Positions 52,701 through 61,066 of a stretch of 64,000 nucleotides of DNA are shown in pieces. Below the pieces are notes generated by a model. The model searched no databases. It was given only the letters and a program-made list of their open reading frames with translations, and had not been told where the DNA came from. A program made the position numbers and the translations under genes. Numbering within the stretch: position 1 is the first letter of the stretch; the number at the start of each line of letters is the position of its first letter. Origin of the DNA: a virus; the IMG/VR virus record IMGVR_UViG_3300047554_000329, positions 1 through 64,000 of that record. One strand, given 5' to 3'.

Positions 52701-54111
52701 ATCCCAAGAGAGTGGCTCTCAGCTGGCTTATGGTGCAATGCCATACTTTACGCTTACAGGAGAGGCTGCAGAGCTTCCTACAATTTCTGGTGGTAGTGCA
52801 GGGCTAGGCATTATGACTAACCCAGATACTAATACAGGATACTATTTTGAACTGGTAGCTCTTTCAGAAGATAATGTAAAAGATTACAGCGATGGTAACG
52901 TTGCAACAGTATTTTTCTACAAGCTAAACAGAAAGAGTGGTGAGCTAGCAACAGTAGCATCTATCCCTACAGTTCTTTATAGAGGATTGTACTCAGTACT
53001 TACTGACAGCGGAGATTTCTATGGTGCAGGAACAATACCAACCGATAAAGAGCAGCCAAGAGTTTATGATATTGCTGTAGAGTACCAAAAGATTAGCAAT
53101 AAGGTTTATAGATTCTATCTTTATATTAACAATAATCTAATTGCTACAGTAGACGACGAGGACTTTTTAGAGGGAACTAATACAAATAAAATTTCTCTTT
53201 TTGTTCGTGGAACTTCCAGGGCAATGTTTGAAAATGTTTATGCAGTTACACCAGTAAATAGCAAAAAGCCATTTGAACTAATTAAACACAAGACCAACAA
53301 TCTTTCTAAAACATTTAACTCAGATGGAAACTTTTCAAGCTCCGAAAATCTTTCTAGCTATGGAATTAGTGAGCTAATTAAAACAACATTCCTGGGAACA
53401 TCTAGTACAAACGGACCTGAGTATAATTTGTATTATGAAGAGTTTGGAACAATTATGAGAGAGTGTTCATATTTGAACATTAAGTTTGATAAAGCATATC
53501 CATCGTTGCTCTCAAAGGTTGTTACTCCATTTAGCAATTCAAGCTATACTGTTTCTGGATTTACGTCAACTCCATATGGTGCAGAATTTATCATCTTTAA
53601 CCACACAGACAAGCCAATATCCATTGGGGCTGGAACATTTAATCCACTAACAATTCTTGGACTAACCCTTACAAACGATACCCAAAACGAATTAACGGTT
53701 GACGACTACTTTTCAAAACGAAGCGATTTGTCAGACACAGAGTTCGTATCTGACTCATTGTTTAACAATCCGTCATTGGCTAGAGATGCTTATATTGATG
53801 TTAAAAACAGTAGAATAACGTATGGCAAAAAAGACTTTAGCCTAGACTCTATTTACATTCAAACACATGATGCAGCAAACAATATCATGGGGTGGATAAT
53901 TAAAAAGATTATGAGACCTAGACGCTCAGTTGGAGTTGAGGTATTTGGACTACCAATTCTACAACTAGGTGACATTGTTGAGATAGAATATGATGTAGAT
54001 GGAGTAAACCAGATAGCAGCAGGAGACACTAGATTTGTGGTATACTCTATTGAAAATAATGTAGATGCAAATGGTCCAACAATGAATGTTTACTTGAGTG
54101 AGGTGGTATAG
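49717..54111 (+). CDS. Tail hub / tip protein (1464 aa)
   Basis: N-terminal MFTNSTLKAHLESSSTIKTE, then VLAEWNLNNADN..., several beta domains and a carbohydrate-module-like sandwich around 1000-1170 (VGTRVRIIGTIKSQESGSQL, YFELVALSEDNVKDYSDGNV). The C-terminal segment (GVEVFGLPILQLGDIVEIEY) resembles the end of phage hub proteins. Second gene after the tape measure and the largest tip gene, so it is probably the Tal-like hub. No peptidase motif recognised. Confidence 0.68.
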   Translation: MFTNSTLKAHLESSSTIKTESLVLAEWNLNNADNIEKIGNYRFRPTLSTKTETNFGTVASTYDANDSLGAYTNATNADIVLDGGYNNDGTKEDYLVTSDQKMKSLFSLEQCFDRFRPRSGINKIMYFDGRVLPPFSPDMFKRPRYYFAGKDDNFKYWTSARGESDGSSTEKQRGISRNFNGAGTYYIDDAAPFIKYSNPIFTNRIVVKMQTHTSEINAGNFIINGVSTADPFYEGASGQNKKVPKVWKVQYLNALTNVWTDAYSFDGTSLIDSDGYVELAYGMTNKPASFIYVQTLSSVNALPEISVEGYAYLVKANSTDQGVFYVWNGTGYDDFVPQYGWILLSTEDVSSSTPYITDFTDPDYYVAGAERVYRELQRILGLRVVVTTMNTNDSSFDLIELSPRLAANITDITESFSAKKVASDLGLSGLPVGQLIAGGGQVNIFDYDQSFNPNNAYDYSTASGSIVATLSTKNIQFKLYQIVKDVSGVDYYVPQKTLYSDIFPEYNSKTRQISITTRDLFFLLESKECNNLLITNGSLSYIVGSILDSIGYSNFIFYRDSSAKDFVVPYFFVAPKTTVAQALQDLARASQTAMFFDEYNNFVVMSKEYLMPDTVANGGRATNITLYGTKDFAKSTLDAYSDGIYNNESSNPTNLTNIVDIASQSNDVYNDGRISYTTRNILRAPSDPLADNLSDREISWVYQPTKLWEISADTLTKDRGNQSEYTLNAMPLNSDLSATVPTYSGGAVINNVIDFGENIFWQSMNRYSGYFYANGEIIKYDAIQYDVAGVGKVWITSQLEYEDYKNNLEFLGKMYATGLVRIYSEVKDSVVVKHGRGQFGTTPVYHSAKTSRSASSNPQTRVFVNDWTDQSFITGCTMNSAYIFEGLDSITDVTNEASGTLASSVTGRTSSGRAMSAQVSTTIKNPFITDSKGEVATERKELAPQTVSASALVMNGPTFASSDVAPKDFITYSYKDLGKPYQHVGTRVRIIGTIKSQESGSQLAYGAMPYFTLTGEAAELPTISGGSAGLGIMTNPDTNTGYYFELVALSEDNVKDYSDGNVATVFFYKLNRKSGELATVASIPTVLYRGLYSVLTDSGDFYGAGTIPTDKEQPRVYDIAVEYQKISNKVYRFYLYINNNLIATVDDEDFLEGTNTNKISLFVRGTSRAMFENVYAVTPVNSKKPFELIKHKTNNLSKTFNSDGNFSSSENLSSYGISELIKTTFLGTSSTNGPEYNLYYEEFGTIMRECSYLNIKFDKAYPSLLSKVVTPFSNSSYTVSGFTSTPYGAEFIIFNHTDKPISIGAGTFNPLTILGLTLTNDTQNELTVDDYFSKRSDLSDTEFVSDSLFNNPSLARDAYIDVKNSRITYGKKDFSLDSIYIQTHDAANNIMGWIIKKIMRPRRSVGVEVFGLPILQLGDIVEIEYDVDGVNQIAAGDTRFVVYSIENNVDANGPTMNVYLSEVV

Positions 54112-54689
54112 TGCCAAGACTAACTAGTTCAATTGACGGTGGAAGCAGCTTTCCATCTAGTCAGCCAATAACATCCAAAATATCAGCAATTCCAGATTTG
54201 CCAGAGTCAGCATCTTCTGCACTGTATTTTATTAGAACAAGCGAACAGGCTAGAGCTATAAAGTCTGCCCCACCAATTCAAGATTTGACTACCGACACAA
54301 CAATTTTAGACACAAGCAGGGCACAGTTTAACAGAGAGTTTGAATACTTTAATGCCAAAGCCTTGTCAACAATTCTTAGAAATGATATGGTAAATGGTCA
54401 AACAATTAAGTATAATCCCATCACTAACATATCTGACATAAGCCAAAGGTACAATCCAAACAATCTTATTAGTCTTCAGTCAACCCTGCAGTCATATTTT
54501 GACGCATTTGAGTTAAACCTGGATAAATATATTCCAGTGGCTGCAGAGCCAACAGAAGAGTATACTGCAACTGAGACAAGTGCAGAATATGAGATTGAAG
54601 TTTCTTTTGCTGACATATCTGGAACAGAAAGGGTAGAAGTAGAATTCTTAGTCATGGACACGGCTTTTAATGATACAATATATACATAA
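54111..54689 (+). CDS. Minor tail protein of unknown role (192 aa)
   Basis: GTG overlapping the upstream TAG. MPRLTSSIDGGSSFPSSQPI polar start, helical middle (QARAIKSAPPIQDLTTDTTI, FNREFEYFNAKALSTILRND), C-terminal beta part. Co-transcribed with the tail tip genes. No family recognised. Confidence 0.68.
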   Translation: MPRLTSSIDGGSSFPSSQPITSKISAIPDLPESASSALYFIRTSEQARAIKSAPPIQDLTTDTTILDTSRAQFNREFEYFNAKALSTILRNDMVNGQTIKYNPITNISDISQRYNPNNLISLQSTLQSYFDAFELNLDKYIPVAAEPTEEYTATETSAEYEIEVSFADISGTERVEVEFLVMDTAFNDTIYT

Positions 54690-55864
54690 TGATTACTGAT
54701 ACTGGAAAATCCATTTTAACAAAATATATGCTTGGGCAGACCACAAGCTATGCGTCATACATTGCCCTAGGCTGTGGTGCAAAGCCAATATCTAGCACCT
54801 ATAACTGGACAACAGATTCAAGCGGATACAAAGCAGCATTTAAGGCAAAAACCGAAATGGACTTTGAGATGCTAAGAGTTCCAATTATTTCTCGTGGCTA
54901 TGCAGACGGTCAGCTAGTTTTGACAGCAGAGCTTCCAACAACTGAAAGGTATGAGATTTCCGAAATTGGTCTTTATCCAGCAGTTCAGAATCCATCTGCT
55001 GGTATAGCAGACAGTAGAAATCTATTCACATTTTCGACTACAGAAAAGTGGTATTCACAAGAAGGAACGGCATCTCCACAGGTAGAGCTTACAACAGTCT
55101 CCTCAGCACTTGACGAAGAGTCAGTTGATAACTCAATTAATTTTACTGATGGTGTCTTTACAGAGTCTTCGGCAGCCTTTAGAGCAAGTGCAACGAATGT
55201 TCTTTTTTCAAACACTGAAAGAATTGGTAGGTATGAACTGCCAAGATTCTTTGACAGTTCAATTTTTGTTCTTGGTAATGGGGTTGCTATGGCAAGCACA
55301 GTTGACACAGATGCAGAAGTTTTAGCTTATAGCGTTCAGGCTACTGACAACTTCATTACACTAGAAAACACTCAAGCTGACCTAACCAGAAACTCACCAG
55401 CAGATAAGATTAAGGTTGCTTTATCGCTGGTAAATAAAGATGGTGCAGGAACAACAAATCATCCAGACAGAGTAAATGTGATTGTTGACTTTATAGCCTC
55501 TAATAATGGCTCTTACGCACGATTTGGTAAGACAGAAGATGTGAGCGGATACTCTTCTTCAAATAGATACGTTGTGCTATCACAAACATTGGGAGAAATG
55601 ACAATTACAAATTCTGGCTCTGGCTTTAAATGGAGAAACGTAAATACTATAAAAGTTTATGTATCTGTTTTTGACGGAGGCTCACTATCTACAAACCACT
55701 ATGTTTCTTTGGATGCTATTAGAATGGAAAATGTTTCGTCCCCAAATCCCCTATATGGTCTTACAGGATATACTGTTATTGAAAATACATCTTCTCAAAC
55801 ATTTGTAAAAGAAAACAACACACAGGCACTTGTTGAGTTTAGGTTCTCAATGGATGTGGTCTAA
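54689..55864 (+). CDS. Baseplate/minor tail protein (391 aa)
   Basis: MITDTGKSILTKYMLGQTTS, then YASYIALGCGAKPI: a recognisable opening of baseplate-wedge-like proteins in long-tailed phages, with EISEIGLYP soon after. The remainder is a beta-sandwich similar to carbohydrate-binding modules. TAATG overlaps on both sides. Confidence 0.72.
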   Translation: MITDTGKSILTKYMLGQTTSYASYIALGCGAKPISSTYNWTTDSSGYKAAFKAKTEMDFEMLRVPIISRGYADGQLVLTAELPTTERYEISEIGLYPAVQNPSAGIADSRNLFTFSTTEKWYSQEGTASPQVELTTVSSALDEESVDNSINFTDGVFTESSAAFRASATNVLFSNTERIGRYELPRFFDSSIFVLGNGVAMASTVDTDAEVLAYSVQATDNFITLENTQADLTRNSPADKIKVALSLVNKDGAGTTNHPDRVNVIVDFIASNNGSYARFGKTEDVSGYSSSNRYVVLSQTLGEMTITNSGSGFKWRNVNTIKVYVSVFDGGSLSTNHYVSLDAIRMENVSSPNPLYGLTGYTVIENTSSQTFVKENNTQALVEFRFSMDVV

Positions 55865-56391
55865 TGGTAGACGCATTTCAAAACAACATTAAAAAGATTA
55901 GGATTAAGCCAGAAAGCTTGCCACCAATCATTGTAACTACTGATGGAACGACTCTTGGTCAATACTATTTTAGATACAGGATTGTTTCAGAAGATGGGAC
56001 TAGAAAGTCTGCATATTCGCCAGTACAGGCGGTAAATGCAAGAGACTTCTCTTCAGTAACTGTAAATCTAAACACGGTATCTGACGGAACAAAGTTTATT
56101 TTATCCTGGACAATCCCAGACGTATATATGACACAATACGACATTTATGTTGCATGGTCTTCTAACTCTGGCTCTACCTATACCTCATATTCATATATTG
56201 GCAGGTCAACAGGAAACAGCTTTGTTATTGATATTCCAGCAATATATCAGTCAGAGCTTGGAACAAAGATGGCAAAATTTATAATTCAGTTGCCAACAAG
56301 TCCACAGGTGCTAAACACAAAAGCAGAAATCTATGAGTCTTCTGTAGGAGTTTCTACACAAATAACCCCAGTAGACGGTGGAACCGTCTAG
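55864..56391 (+). CDS. Fibronectin-III-like tail protein (175 aa)
   Basis: LGQYYFRYRIVSEDGTRKSA, then YSPVQAV...DFSSVTVNLN and KFILSWTIPDVYMTQYDIYV: a clear FN3 strand pattern with the WTIP/YDIYV core. Likely a surface-exposed decoration or linker at the tail tip. Its DNA end overlaps the promoter of the next gene. Confidence 0.7.
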   Translation: MVDAFQNNIKKIRIKPESLPPIIVTTDGTTLGQYYFRYRIVSEDGTRKSAYSPVQAVNARDFSSVTVNLNTVSDGTKFILSWTIPDVYMTQYDIYVAWSSNSGSTYTSYSYIGRSTGNSFVIDIPAIYQSELGTKMAKFIIQLPTSPQVLNTKAEIYESSVGVSTQITPVDGGTV

Positions 56392-56396
56392 CTTAT

Positions 56397-56404
56397 GCTA
56401 TAAT
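56397..56404 (+). promoter_or_regulatory. Extended -10 promoter for 56411 (leaderless)
   Basis: TGCTATAAT, -10 at 56399-56404; ATG 6 nt downstream. This supports the start at 56411, not an in-frame ATG at 56378 which lies upstream of the promoter. Confidence 0.62.
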
Positions 56405-56410
56405 AAAGAC

Positions 56411-56830
56411 ATGACAATTATTCCAGGACAGCCAATTGACTTGGCAACAATCACGCAAGCTATTAATGACCTTAACGACTTAACAGCAGTTGTAAAGACA
56501 TCAACCAGTAACTCTATTTATATTGGTCAGGATGCTGTGTCTGTTCAAAACTCTACATCAAAAATGTCAATGGAGGCAGCCTACGTCAACCTTGACAAAA
56601 CAGAAACAAAAGCAGACAGTGTTCCATTTAGACATACCTTTAAGACCAATTTTACAAAGCCACCAGTAGTCACAGCAACTCTATTTGAAAAATCTTCATC
56701 AGCAGTTGTTCAGAATCACTCAGTGGTCATTACCAATATTACAACTCAGGAAATTATTGGTTATGTAAAGTTTGAGGCAAGCGGAAAATTTAATTCATCA
56801 ATTAATCTTATTGCCATCGGATACGTATAA
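56411..56830 (+). CDS. H-type-lectin-like tail protein (139 aa)
   Basis: MTIIPGQPIDLATITQAIND helix, then a C-terminal beta domain: VPFRHTFKTNFTKPPVVTAT, VVITNITTQEIIGYVKFEAS and NLIAIGYV. The F.F...F..PP.V...............V.NIT..........A.G....I.WIAIG layout is that of H-type lectin domains, suggesting sugar binding. Last virion gene of the window; leaderless start. Confidence 0.7.
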   Translation: MTIIPGQPIDLATITQAINDLNDLTAVVKTSTSNSIYIGQDAVSVQNSTSKMSMEAAYVNLDKTETKADSVPFRHTFKTNFTKPPVVTATLFEKSSSAVVQNHSVVITNITTQEIIGYVKFEASGKFNSSINLIAIGYV

Positions 56831-56832
56831 CA

Positions 56833-57360
56833 ATGAGCATGGATAGAGAAGCATATAACAGTGCTCCTGTAATCCCAGGCAGCAAAAAGGTTTGGTTTCT
56901 AAATGGAGACCTAGTAAGAATACATCACTTAAATCGTTCCAACGGAATTATGTCAGTTTATAATATAAACAAAGATAGACTTGAGAGTTGCCTAGTTACT
57001 GACTTTAAGCGTAATCGCAAGAAAGCATATACTGTTGGAGAGACAGCAACTTTAGTAAATCGTCACAAAAAGTATTTACCTAATCTTATGAAACGTGGGA
57101 TTATTCCACATCCAACAGGCGGTCAAAAAGGTGGGGCAACTGGATGGCAGGTCAGAAGCTATTACTCTGAGTTGCAGGTTCACGAAATTCGTGATATACT
57201 AGCCACCTACCACATTGGACAGCCACGCAAAGATAAGCTGATTACCAATGATATAACTCCTACTAAACAGGAGTTGACAAGGCGTATGGGTGATGGTATA
57301 CTTACTTATACAAGGACCGAAGACGGTCGCTTCATTCCTGTTTGGAACGAAGAAATTTAA
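56833..57360 (+). CDS. MerR-like / winged-helix DNA-binding protein (175 aa)
   Basis: Residues about 65-125 read KKAYTVGETATLVNRHKKYL, PNLMKRGIIPHPTGG and WQVRSYYSELQVHEIRDILA: helix-turn-helix plus wing, ending in the Y-T/S-...I pattern of MerR-type N-terminal domains. The N-terminal part (VWFLNGDLVRIHHLNRSNGI) is a small beta domain. A regulator at the junction of virion and replication genes; the target is unknown. The TGTCYG or ATCGTAAT elements are candidates. Confidence 0.72.
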   Translation: MSMDREAYNSAPVIPGSKKVWFLNGDLVRIHHLNRSNGIMSVYNINKDRLESCLVTDFKRNRKKAYTVGETATLVNRHKKYLPNLMKRGIIPHPTGGQKGGATGWQVRSYYSELQVHEIRDILATYHIGQPRKDKLITNDITPTKQELTRRMGDGILTYTRTEDGRFIPVWNEEI

Positions 57361-57377
57361 CGAGAGAGCAGTAGGGT

Positions 57378-57587
57378 ATGAACAACGAAGAAACTAAGGT
57401 AACAGTAGGTCTAGGCTATACGCTTAACCTAGGCAACTTTCAGTCGCTACGCATTGACATTAGCGTAACCGACAACAAGCGTGAGGGTGAAAACACCAAT
57501 GACGCATTTGAGCGTGTCTACGGATTTGTAGAGAAGAAGCTCACAGAAAAGGTAGCAGAAGCACAGTCAGAGACTGACGGTAAATAA
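57378..57587 (+). CDS. Small protein (69 aa), replication operon
   Basis: MNNEETKVTVGLGYTLNLGN, then FQSLRIDISVTDNKREGENT and a C-terminal helix. A two-strand beta hairpin followed by a helix. AGGGT lies upstream of the ATG. Its stop overlaps the next start (TAATGG). Family not recognised. Confidence 0.75.
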   Translation: MNNEETKVTVGLGYTLNLGNFQSLRIDISVTDNKREGENTNDAFERVYGFVEKKLTEKVAEAQSETDGK

Positions 57588-57895
57588 TGGCTGAACGCAA
57601 AGACCGAATGGCTTTGCTTTCTCGTTACGCAAAGCTTCACACTAAACACTATGAAGAACGAGTAACACTCAACCTTAACGTTGAGCAGTGGGCTGCAGAC
57701 GCTCTGATTGAATCCTATGGTTTACCAGAATGCTATGACCTATTAGAGTATTACTTTTCAGTTAGCCAGACTCCAACTTGGAAATACTTTGCTAACTATG
57801 CAGACAAAATTATAGATGCTAGAGAGCAGCTACAGCAAGACATTAAAGAAAGAGCAGAACGTAGGGCGAAAGCCAAGGAGTGGTTAAATGACTAA
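57587..57895 (+). CDS. Small helical protein upstream of the helicase (102 aa)
   Basis: MAERKDRMALLSRYAKLHTK, then WAADALIESYGLPECYDLLEYYF and WKYFANYADKIIDAREQLQQ; all helical, charged C-terminus. Overlap of 8 nt with the DnaB-like gene suggests tight coupling; a helicase loader is a reasonable but unproven guess. Confidence 0.72.
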   Translation: MAERKDRMALLSRYAKLHTKHYEERVTLNLNVEQWAADALIESYGLPECYDLLEYYFSVSQTPTWKYFANYADKIIDAREQLQQDIKERAERRAKAKEWLND

Positions 57896-59108
57896 TACAG
57901 AATCAAAGCTAATTTCAGCGGTACTACAGGATAAGCAGGTTCACGTACTGCTACAAGCAAACGTAGAGAACATTCTTAGAACTCATACTGATATCTGGAC
58001 ATTTGTTCGTAACTATTCTGAGGCAAATGGCACTGTGCCACCAACCTCATTGGTTGTAGAGAAGTTCCGTGACTTTATTCCTGTAGAGGGTGTTGGGGCT
58101 ACCAAGTATCACTTAGAAGAACTACAGGCAGAGTTTTTGAATGACAGCCTTAAAGATGTTCTACGCTCAACTGCTGCAGAGGTTCAGGCTGGGCAGGGAA
58201 CTAAGGCACTAGAAGACCTTATTCAAAAGACCTCAGAGCTAAAGAAGAACACAGCAGTTATTCGTGACATTGATGCAACAGACCTTGACTCAGCAGTAAT
58301 CTACTTTGAAAACCTAGCAAAGCAACAGGCACTAGGTGCTATTGGTATTAAGACTGGCTTGGCTGGTTTTGACAACTATCTACCTGCTGGTATTACTCCA
58401 GGTCAGCTAGGCGTATTCCTAGCCTATCCTGGTATTGGTAAGTCATGGATGGCTCTATACTTTGCTGTACAAGCATGGAAGCAAGGCAAGTCACCACTAA
58501 TCATCTCTCTAGAAATGTCGGAGACAGAAGTCCGTAACCGTGTATTTACAATCATGGGTGAGGGTTTGTGGTCACACAGAAAGATGTCCAATGGTCAGGT
58601 AGAGATTGAAGACCTAAAGCGTTGGCACAAGAAGGAACTTGCTGGCAAGCCAGAGTTCCACATCATCTCTAATGATTCTGGTGGTGAAGTTACTCCATCA
58701 GTTATCCGTGGTAAGATTGACCAGTACAAGCCAGACCTAGTTATTGTGGACTACCTACAGCTTATGTCGCCTAACCAAAAGTCGGATAACGAAACGGTAC
58801 GCATGAAGAACCTGTCTCGTGAACTAAAGCTTATGGCTATTAGCGAAGAGATGCCTATCATTGCTATCTCTTCTGCAACACCTGACGACGTTAACAAGCT
58901 TGATACTGTTCCTACACTTGGACAGACTGCTTGGTCACGTCAGATTGCATACGACGCTGACTGGGTGCTTGCTCTAGGTCGTGCTACCAACTCTGATGTC
59001 ATTGAGTGTGTGTTCCGTAAGAACCGTAATGGTTTTATGGGTGAGTTTATTGTCCAGGCTGACTTTGATAAAGGCTACTACCGATACAAGGACTTTGAAG
59101 AAAACTAG
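57888..59108 (+). CDS. DnaB-type replicative helicase (406 aa)
   Basis: N-terminal helical domain (1-110), then GIKTGLAGFDNYLPAGITPG, Walker A AYPGIGKS at about 178-185, SLEMSETEVRNRV, Walker B LVIVDYLQLM at about 283-292 and the C-terminal LGQTAWSRQIAYDADWVLAL block. RecA-fold hexameric helicase that unwinds DNA at the fork. Slightly short, as is usual for phage DnaB proteins. Neighbours: primase, SSB and polymerase. Confidence 0.92.
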   Translation: MTNTESKLISAVLQDKQVHVLLQANVENILRTHTDIWTFVRNYSEANGTVPPTSLVVEKFRDFIPVEGVGATKYHLEELQAEFLNDSLKDVLRSTAAEVQAGQGTKALEDLIQKTSELKKNTAVIRDIDATDLDSAVIYFENLAKQQALGAIGIKTGLAGFDNYLPAGITPGQLGVFLAYPGIGKSWMALYFAVQAWKQGKSPLIISLEMSETEVRNRVFTIMGEGLWSHRKMSNGQVEIEDLKRWHKKELAGKPEFHIISNDSGGEVTPSVIRGKIDQYKPDLVIVDYLQLMSPNQKSDNETVRMKNLSRELKLMAISEEMPIIAISSATPDDVNKLDTVPTLGQTAWSRQIAYDADWVLALGRATNSDVIECVFRKNRNGFMGEFIVQADFDKGYYRYKDFEEN

Positions 59109-59109
59109 T

Positions 59110-59115
59110 TATAAT
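59110..59115 (+). promoter_or_regulatory. -10 box for 59121 (leaderless)
   Basis: TATAAT 5 nt before the ATG and 1 nt past the helicase stop. Confidence 0.5.
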
Positions 59116-59120
59116 GGAGT

Positions 59121-59462
59121 ATGGTCAACTTACACCATAAGCCAATTAAACACTTTTTCTTGGATGGTCAAATCCACGATGAAGCAGCTATCGGTAGACT
59201 TAAAACTGAATACATCAGACTAGTCACCGCAGAAATGCGTCTATCTGGATATGTGCCAAGGCTTGACATTGACCCAGATTTTACGATAGAATTTAATAGC
59301 AAAACAGAATATTTTACATTTCAATTATCAATGTACGGAACATATGTAGGAAGAAGAAAGAGCGAATGGATTACAGGAATAGACGGAACAGTAGCGTATA
59401 CACGCCAGAACAAATCAAACGAGTCCTTGCAGGGTCAGGAATCAACGTCGAATCAGAAGTAG
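59121..59462 (+). CDS. Unknown protein overlapping the primase start (113 aa)
   Basis: MVNLHHKPIKHFFLDGQIHD, then LKTEYIRLVTAEMRLSGYVP, RLDIDPDFTIEFNSKTEYFT and FQLSMYGTYVGRRKSEWITG. An alpha/beta protein whose last 30 residues share DNA, in another frame, with the primase N-terminus. That polar tail (TRQNKSNESLQGQESTSNQK) is probably just overprinted. Leaderless start. Function unknown. Confidence 0.72.
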   Translation: MVNLHHKPIKHFFLDGQIHDEAAIGRLKTEYIRLVTAEMRLSGYVPRLDIDPDFTIEFNSKTEYFTFQLSMYGTYVGRRKSEWITGIDGTVAYTRQNKSNESLQGQESTSNQK

Positions 59463-60307
59463 ATTCAGACTACATTATCTTCTGCCCATTCCACAATAAC
59501 CATCGCTCACCTGCTGGAGAAATTGACAAGCGTTCTGGGTTCTTCTTTTGCTTCTCCTGTCAGCACGTTTGTGACCTAACTGCTTTTGTTATGCATACTT
59601 CTAGTCGTACCTACTTTGAGGCGGTACGCTTTATTAAATCCAAGGAAACAGAGACTGACCTTTCTTATCAAATTAATCAAGCATTGGTGGTCAAGCCAGA
59701 CTACACACCATACGATGAATTGCAGATTAAACGACTAAACCAGCAAGCTCTAGACTCTCCTAGAGCATTAAGATACTACTCTGGAAGGCTCATAAACGAG
59801 GCTTCAATCCGCAAATTCGACTTGGGGTATAGTGAGAAGCAAGACATGGTTACAATCCCTGTAGCGTCCCCTGAAGGCGTTTCAGTGGGGTTTGTGGGCA
59901 GGTCCGTAGAGGGTAAAGACTTTAAAAATACACCAGGACTGCCAAAGAGCAAAGTCCTATTTAACCTACACAGAGTAAAAGCATCTAGTAAAGTCTATGT
60001 GGTTGAATCATCATTTGATGCAATTCGACTTGACCAGTGTGGCTTTCCTGCTGTAGCAACTCTTGGAGCAAACGTATCCAAGATACAAACAGACCTACTT
60101 CAAAAGTATTTCAATGAGATATATGTCATTGCAGATAACGATGAAGCTGGCGGTAACATGAAAGACAAGCTTATTGAAAGACTTGGCAGCCGTGTTAGCG
60201 TTATCAAATTAGATAAACAATATAAGGATATTGGCGATATGTCAGATGAAGCAATCAAGAATCTTGAGGAATCATTTGACAATACTATCGCTGGTATGCT
60301 AAACTAG
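59366..60307 (+). CDS. DNA primase, CHC2 zinc finger and Toprim (313 aa)
   Basis: Zinc-finger ligands Cys40, His43, Cys62 and Cys65 (FCPFH...FFCFSCQ), then an RNA-polymerase-like core with Toprim motifs VYVVESSFDAI (about 210-220) and IADNDEAGG (about 253-261). DnaG-type enzyme that lays RNA primers, without the C-terminal helicase-binding domain of bacterial DnaG. The ATG used has AAGAAAGAG upstream and overlaps the preceding gene by 97 nt; a shorter start is possible. Confidence 0.88.
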   Translation: MDYRNRRNSSVYTPEQIKRVLAGSGINVESEVDSDYIIFCPFHNNHRSPAGEIDKRSGFFFCFSCQHVCDLTAFVMHTSSRTYFEAVRFIKSKETETDLSYQINQALVVKPDYTPYDELQIKRLNQQALDSPRALRYYSGRLINEASIRKFDLGYSEKQDMVTIPVASPEGVSVGFVGRSVEGKDFKNTPGLPKSKVLFNLHRVKASSKVYVVESSFDAIRLDQCGFPAVATLGANVSKIQTDLLQKYFNEIYVIADNDEAGGNMKDKLIERLGSRVSVIKLDKQYKDIGDMSDEAIKNLEESFDNTIAGMLN

Positions 60308-60336
60308 TAATCCGCTAAAAACATAAGGAGAATATT

Positions 60337-61002
60337 ATGAGCGTAATTAGAGGGCTAAAAGACATCAACGCACTAGTTGACAAGCCAAAGTATGACAGCA
60401 CCGCAAACGGTGGACAGAAGATTCGCTGGGTAAAACTAGCTGATGGACAGTCTGCTAAGATTCGTTTTGTTGAAGAGCTAGACAGCGAATCAGCGAACTA
60501 TAACGAGGGTCGTGGACTTTCGGTAGTAATCGCAGAACACACCAATCCAAAGGATTACAAGCTTAAGGCAGCCTGTACCATTGACTCAGAGGGTCGTTGC
60601 TACGGTTGTGAGATGGCTCGCAAGGAGCCAAAGTCAGGTTGGCGTTCACGCCTCCGCTTCTACTGCAACGTTATCATTGACGACAGCACAGAAGCACCTT
60701 ATGTGGCTGTTTGGTCACAGGGTATCAGCAAGCAGTCAGCATTCAACACCATTCGTGAGTATGCTCTAGAGACTGGTTCTATCTCAAACCTTGAGTGGAA
60801 GATTAAGCGTAACGGTCAGGGAACTGAGACCAGCTACACCTTGCTTCCAACCAAGCCAGACTCAGAGCCATATGCCTGGGGAGAGGTTGAAGCATTTGAC
60901 CTTGAGAAGGTTGTCCGTGAGATTCCTTACGCAGAGCAGGAGAACTTCTACTTCGGCTTTGGTCAGACCGCTTCGGTAACTTCAAGCAACACCGACTGGT
61001 AA
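60337..61002 (+). CDS. Single-stranded-DNA-binding protein (221 aa)
   Basis: GGQKIRWVKLADGQSAKIRF, then HTNPKDYKLKAACTIDSEGR and CYGCEMARKEPKSGWRSRLRF, a Cys cluster that could bind zinc as in T4 gp32-type proteins. The C-terminus (SVTSSNTDW) has an Asp-Trp end. Place between primase and polymerase supports an SSB. AAGGAGAAT lies before the ATG. Confidence 0.76.
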   Translation: MSVIRGLKDINALVDKPKYDSTANGGQKIRWVKLADGQSAKIRFVEELDSESANYNEGRGLSVVIAEHTNPKDYKLKAACTIDSEGRCYGCEMARKEPKSGWRSRLRFYCNVIIDDSTEAPYVAVWSQGISKQSAFNTIREYALETGSISNLEWKIKRNGQGTETSYTLLPTKPDSEPYAWGEVEAFDLEKVVREIPYAEQENFYFGFGQTASVTSSNTDW

Positions 61003-61066
61003 AACATAGAGCTGGGCATCTCTACAAACTGCCCCACACAAACTTTTATTACTAGCGAAGGAAACA

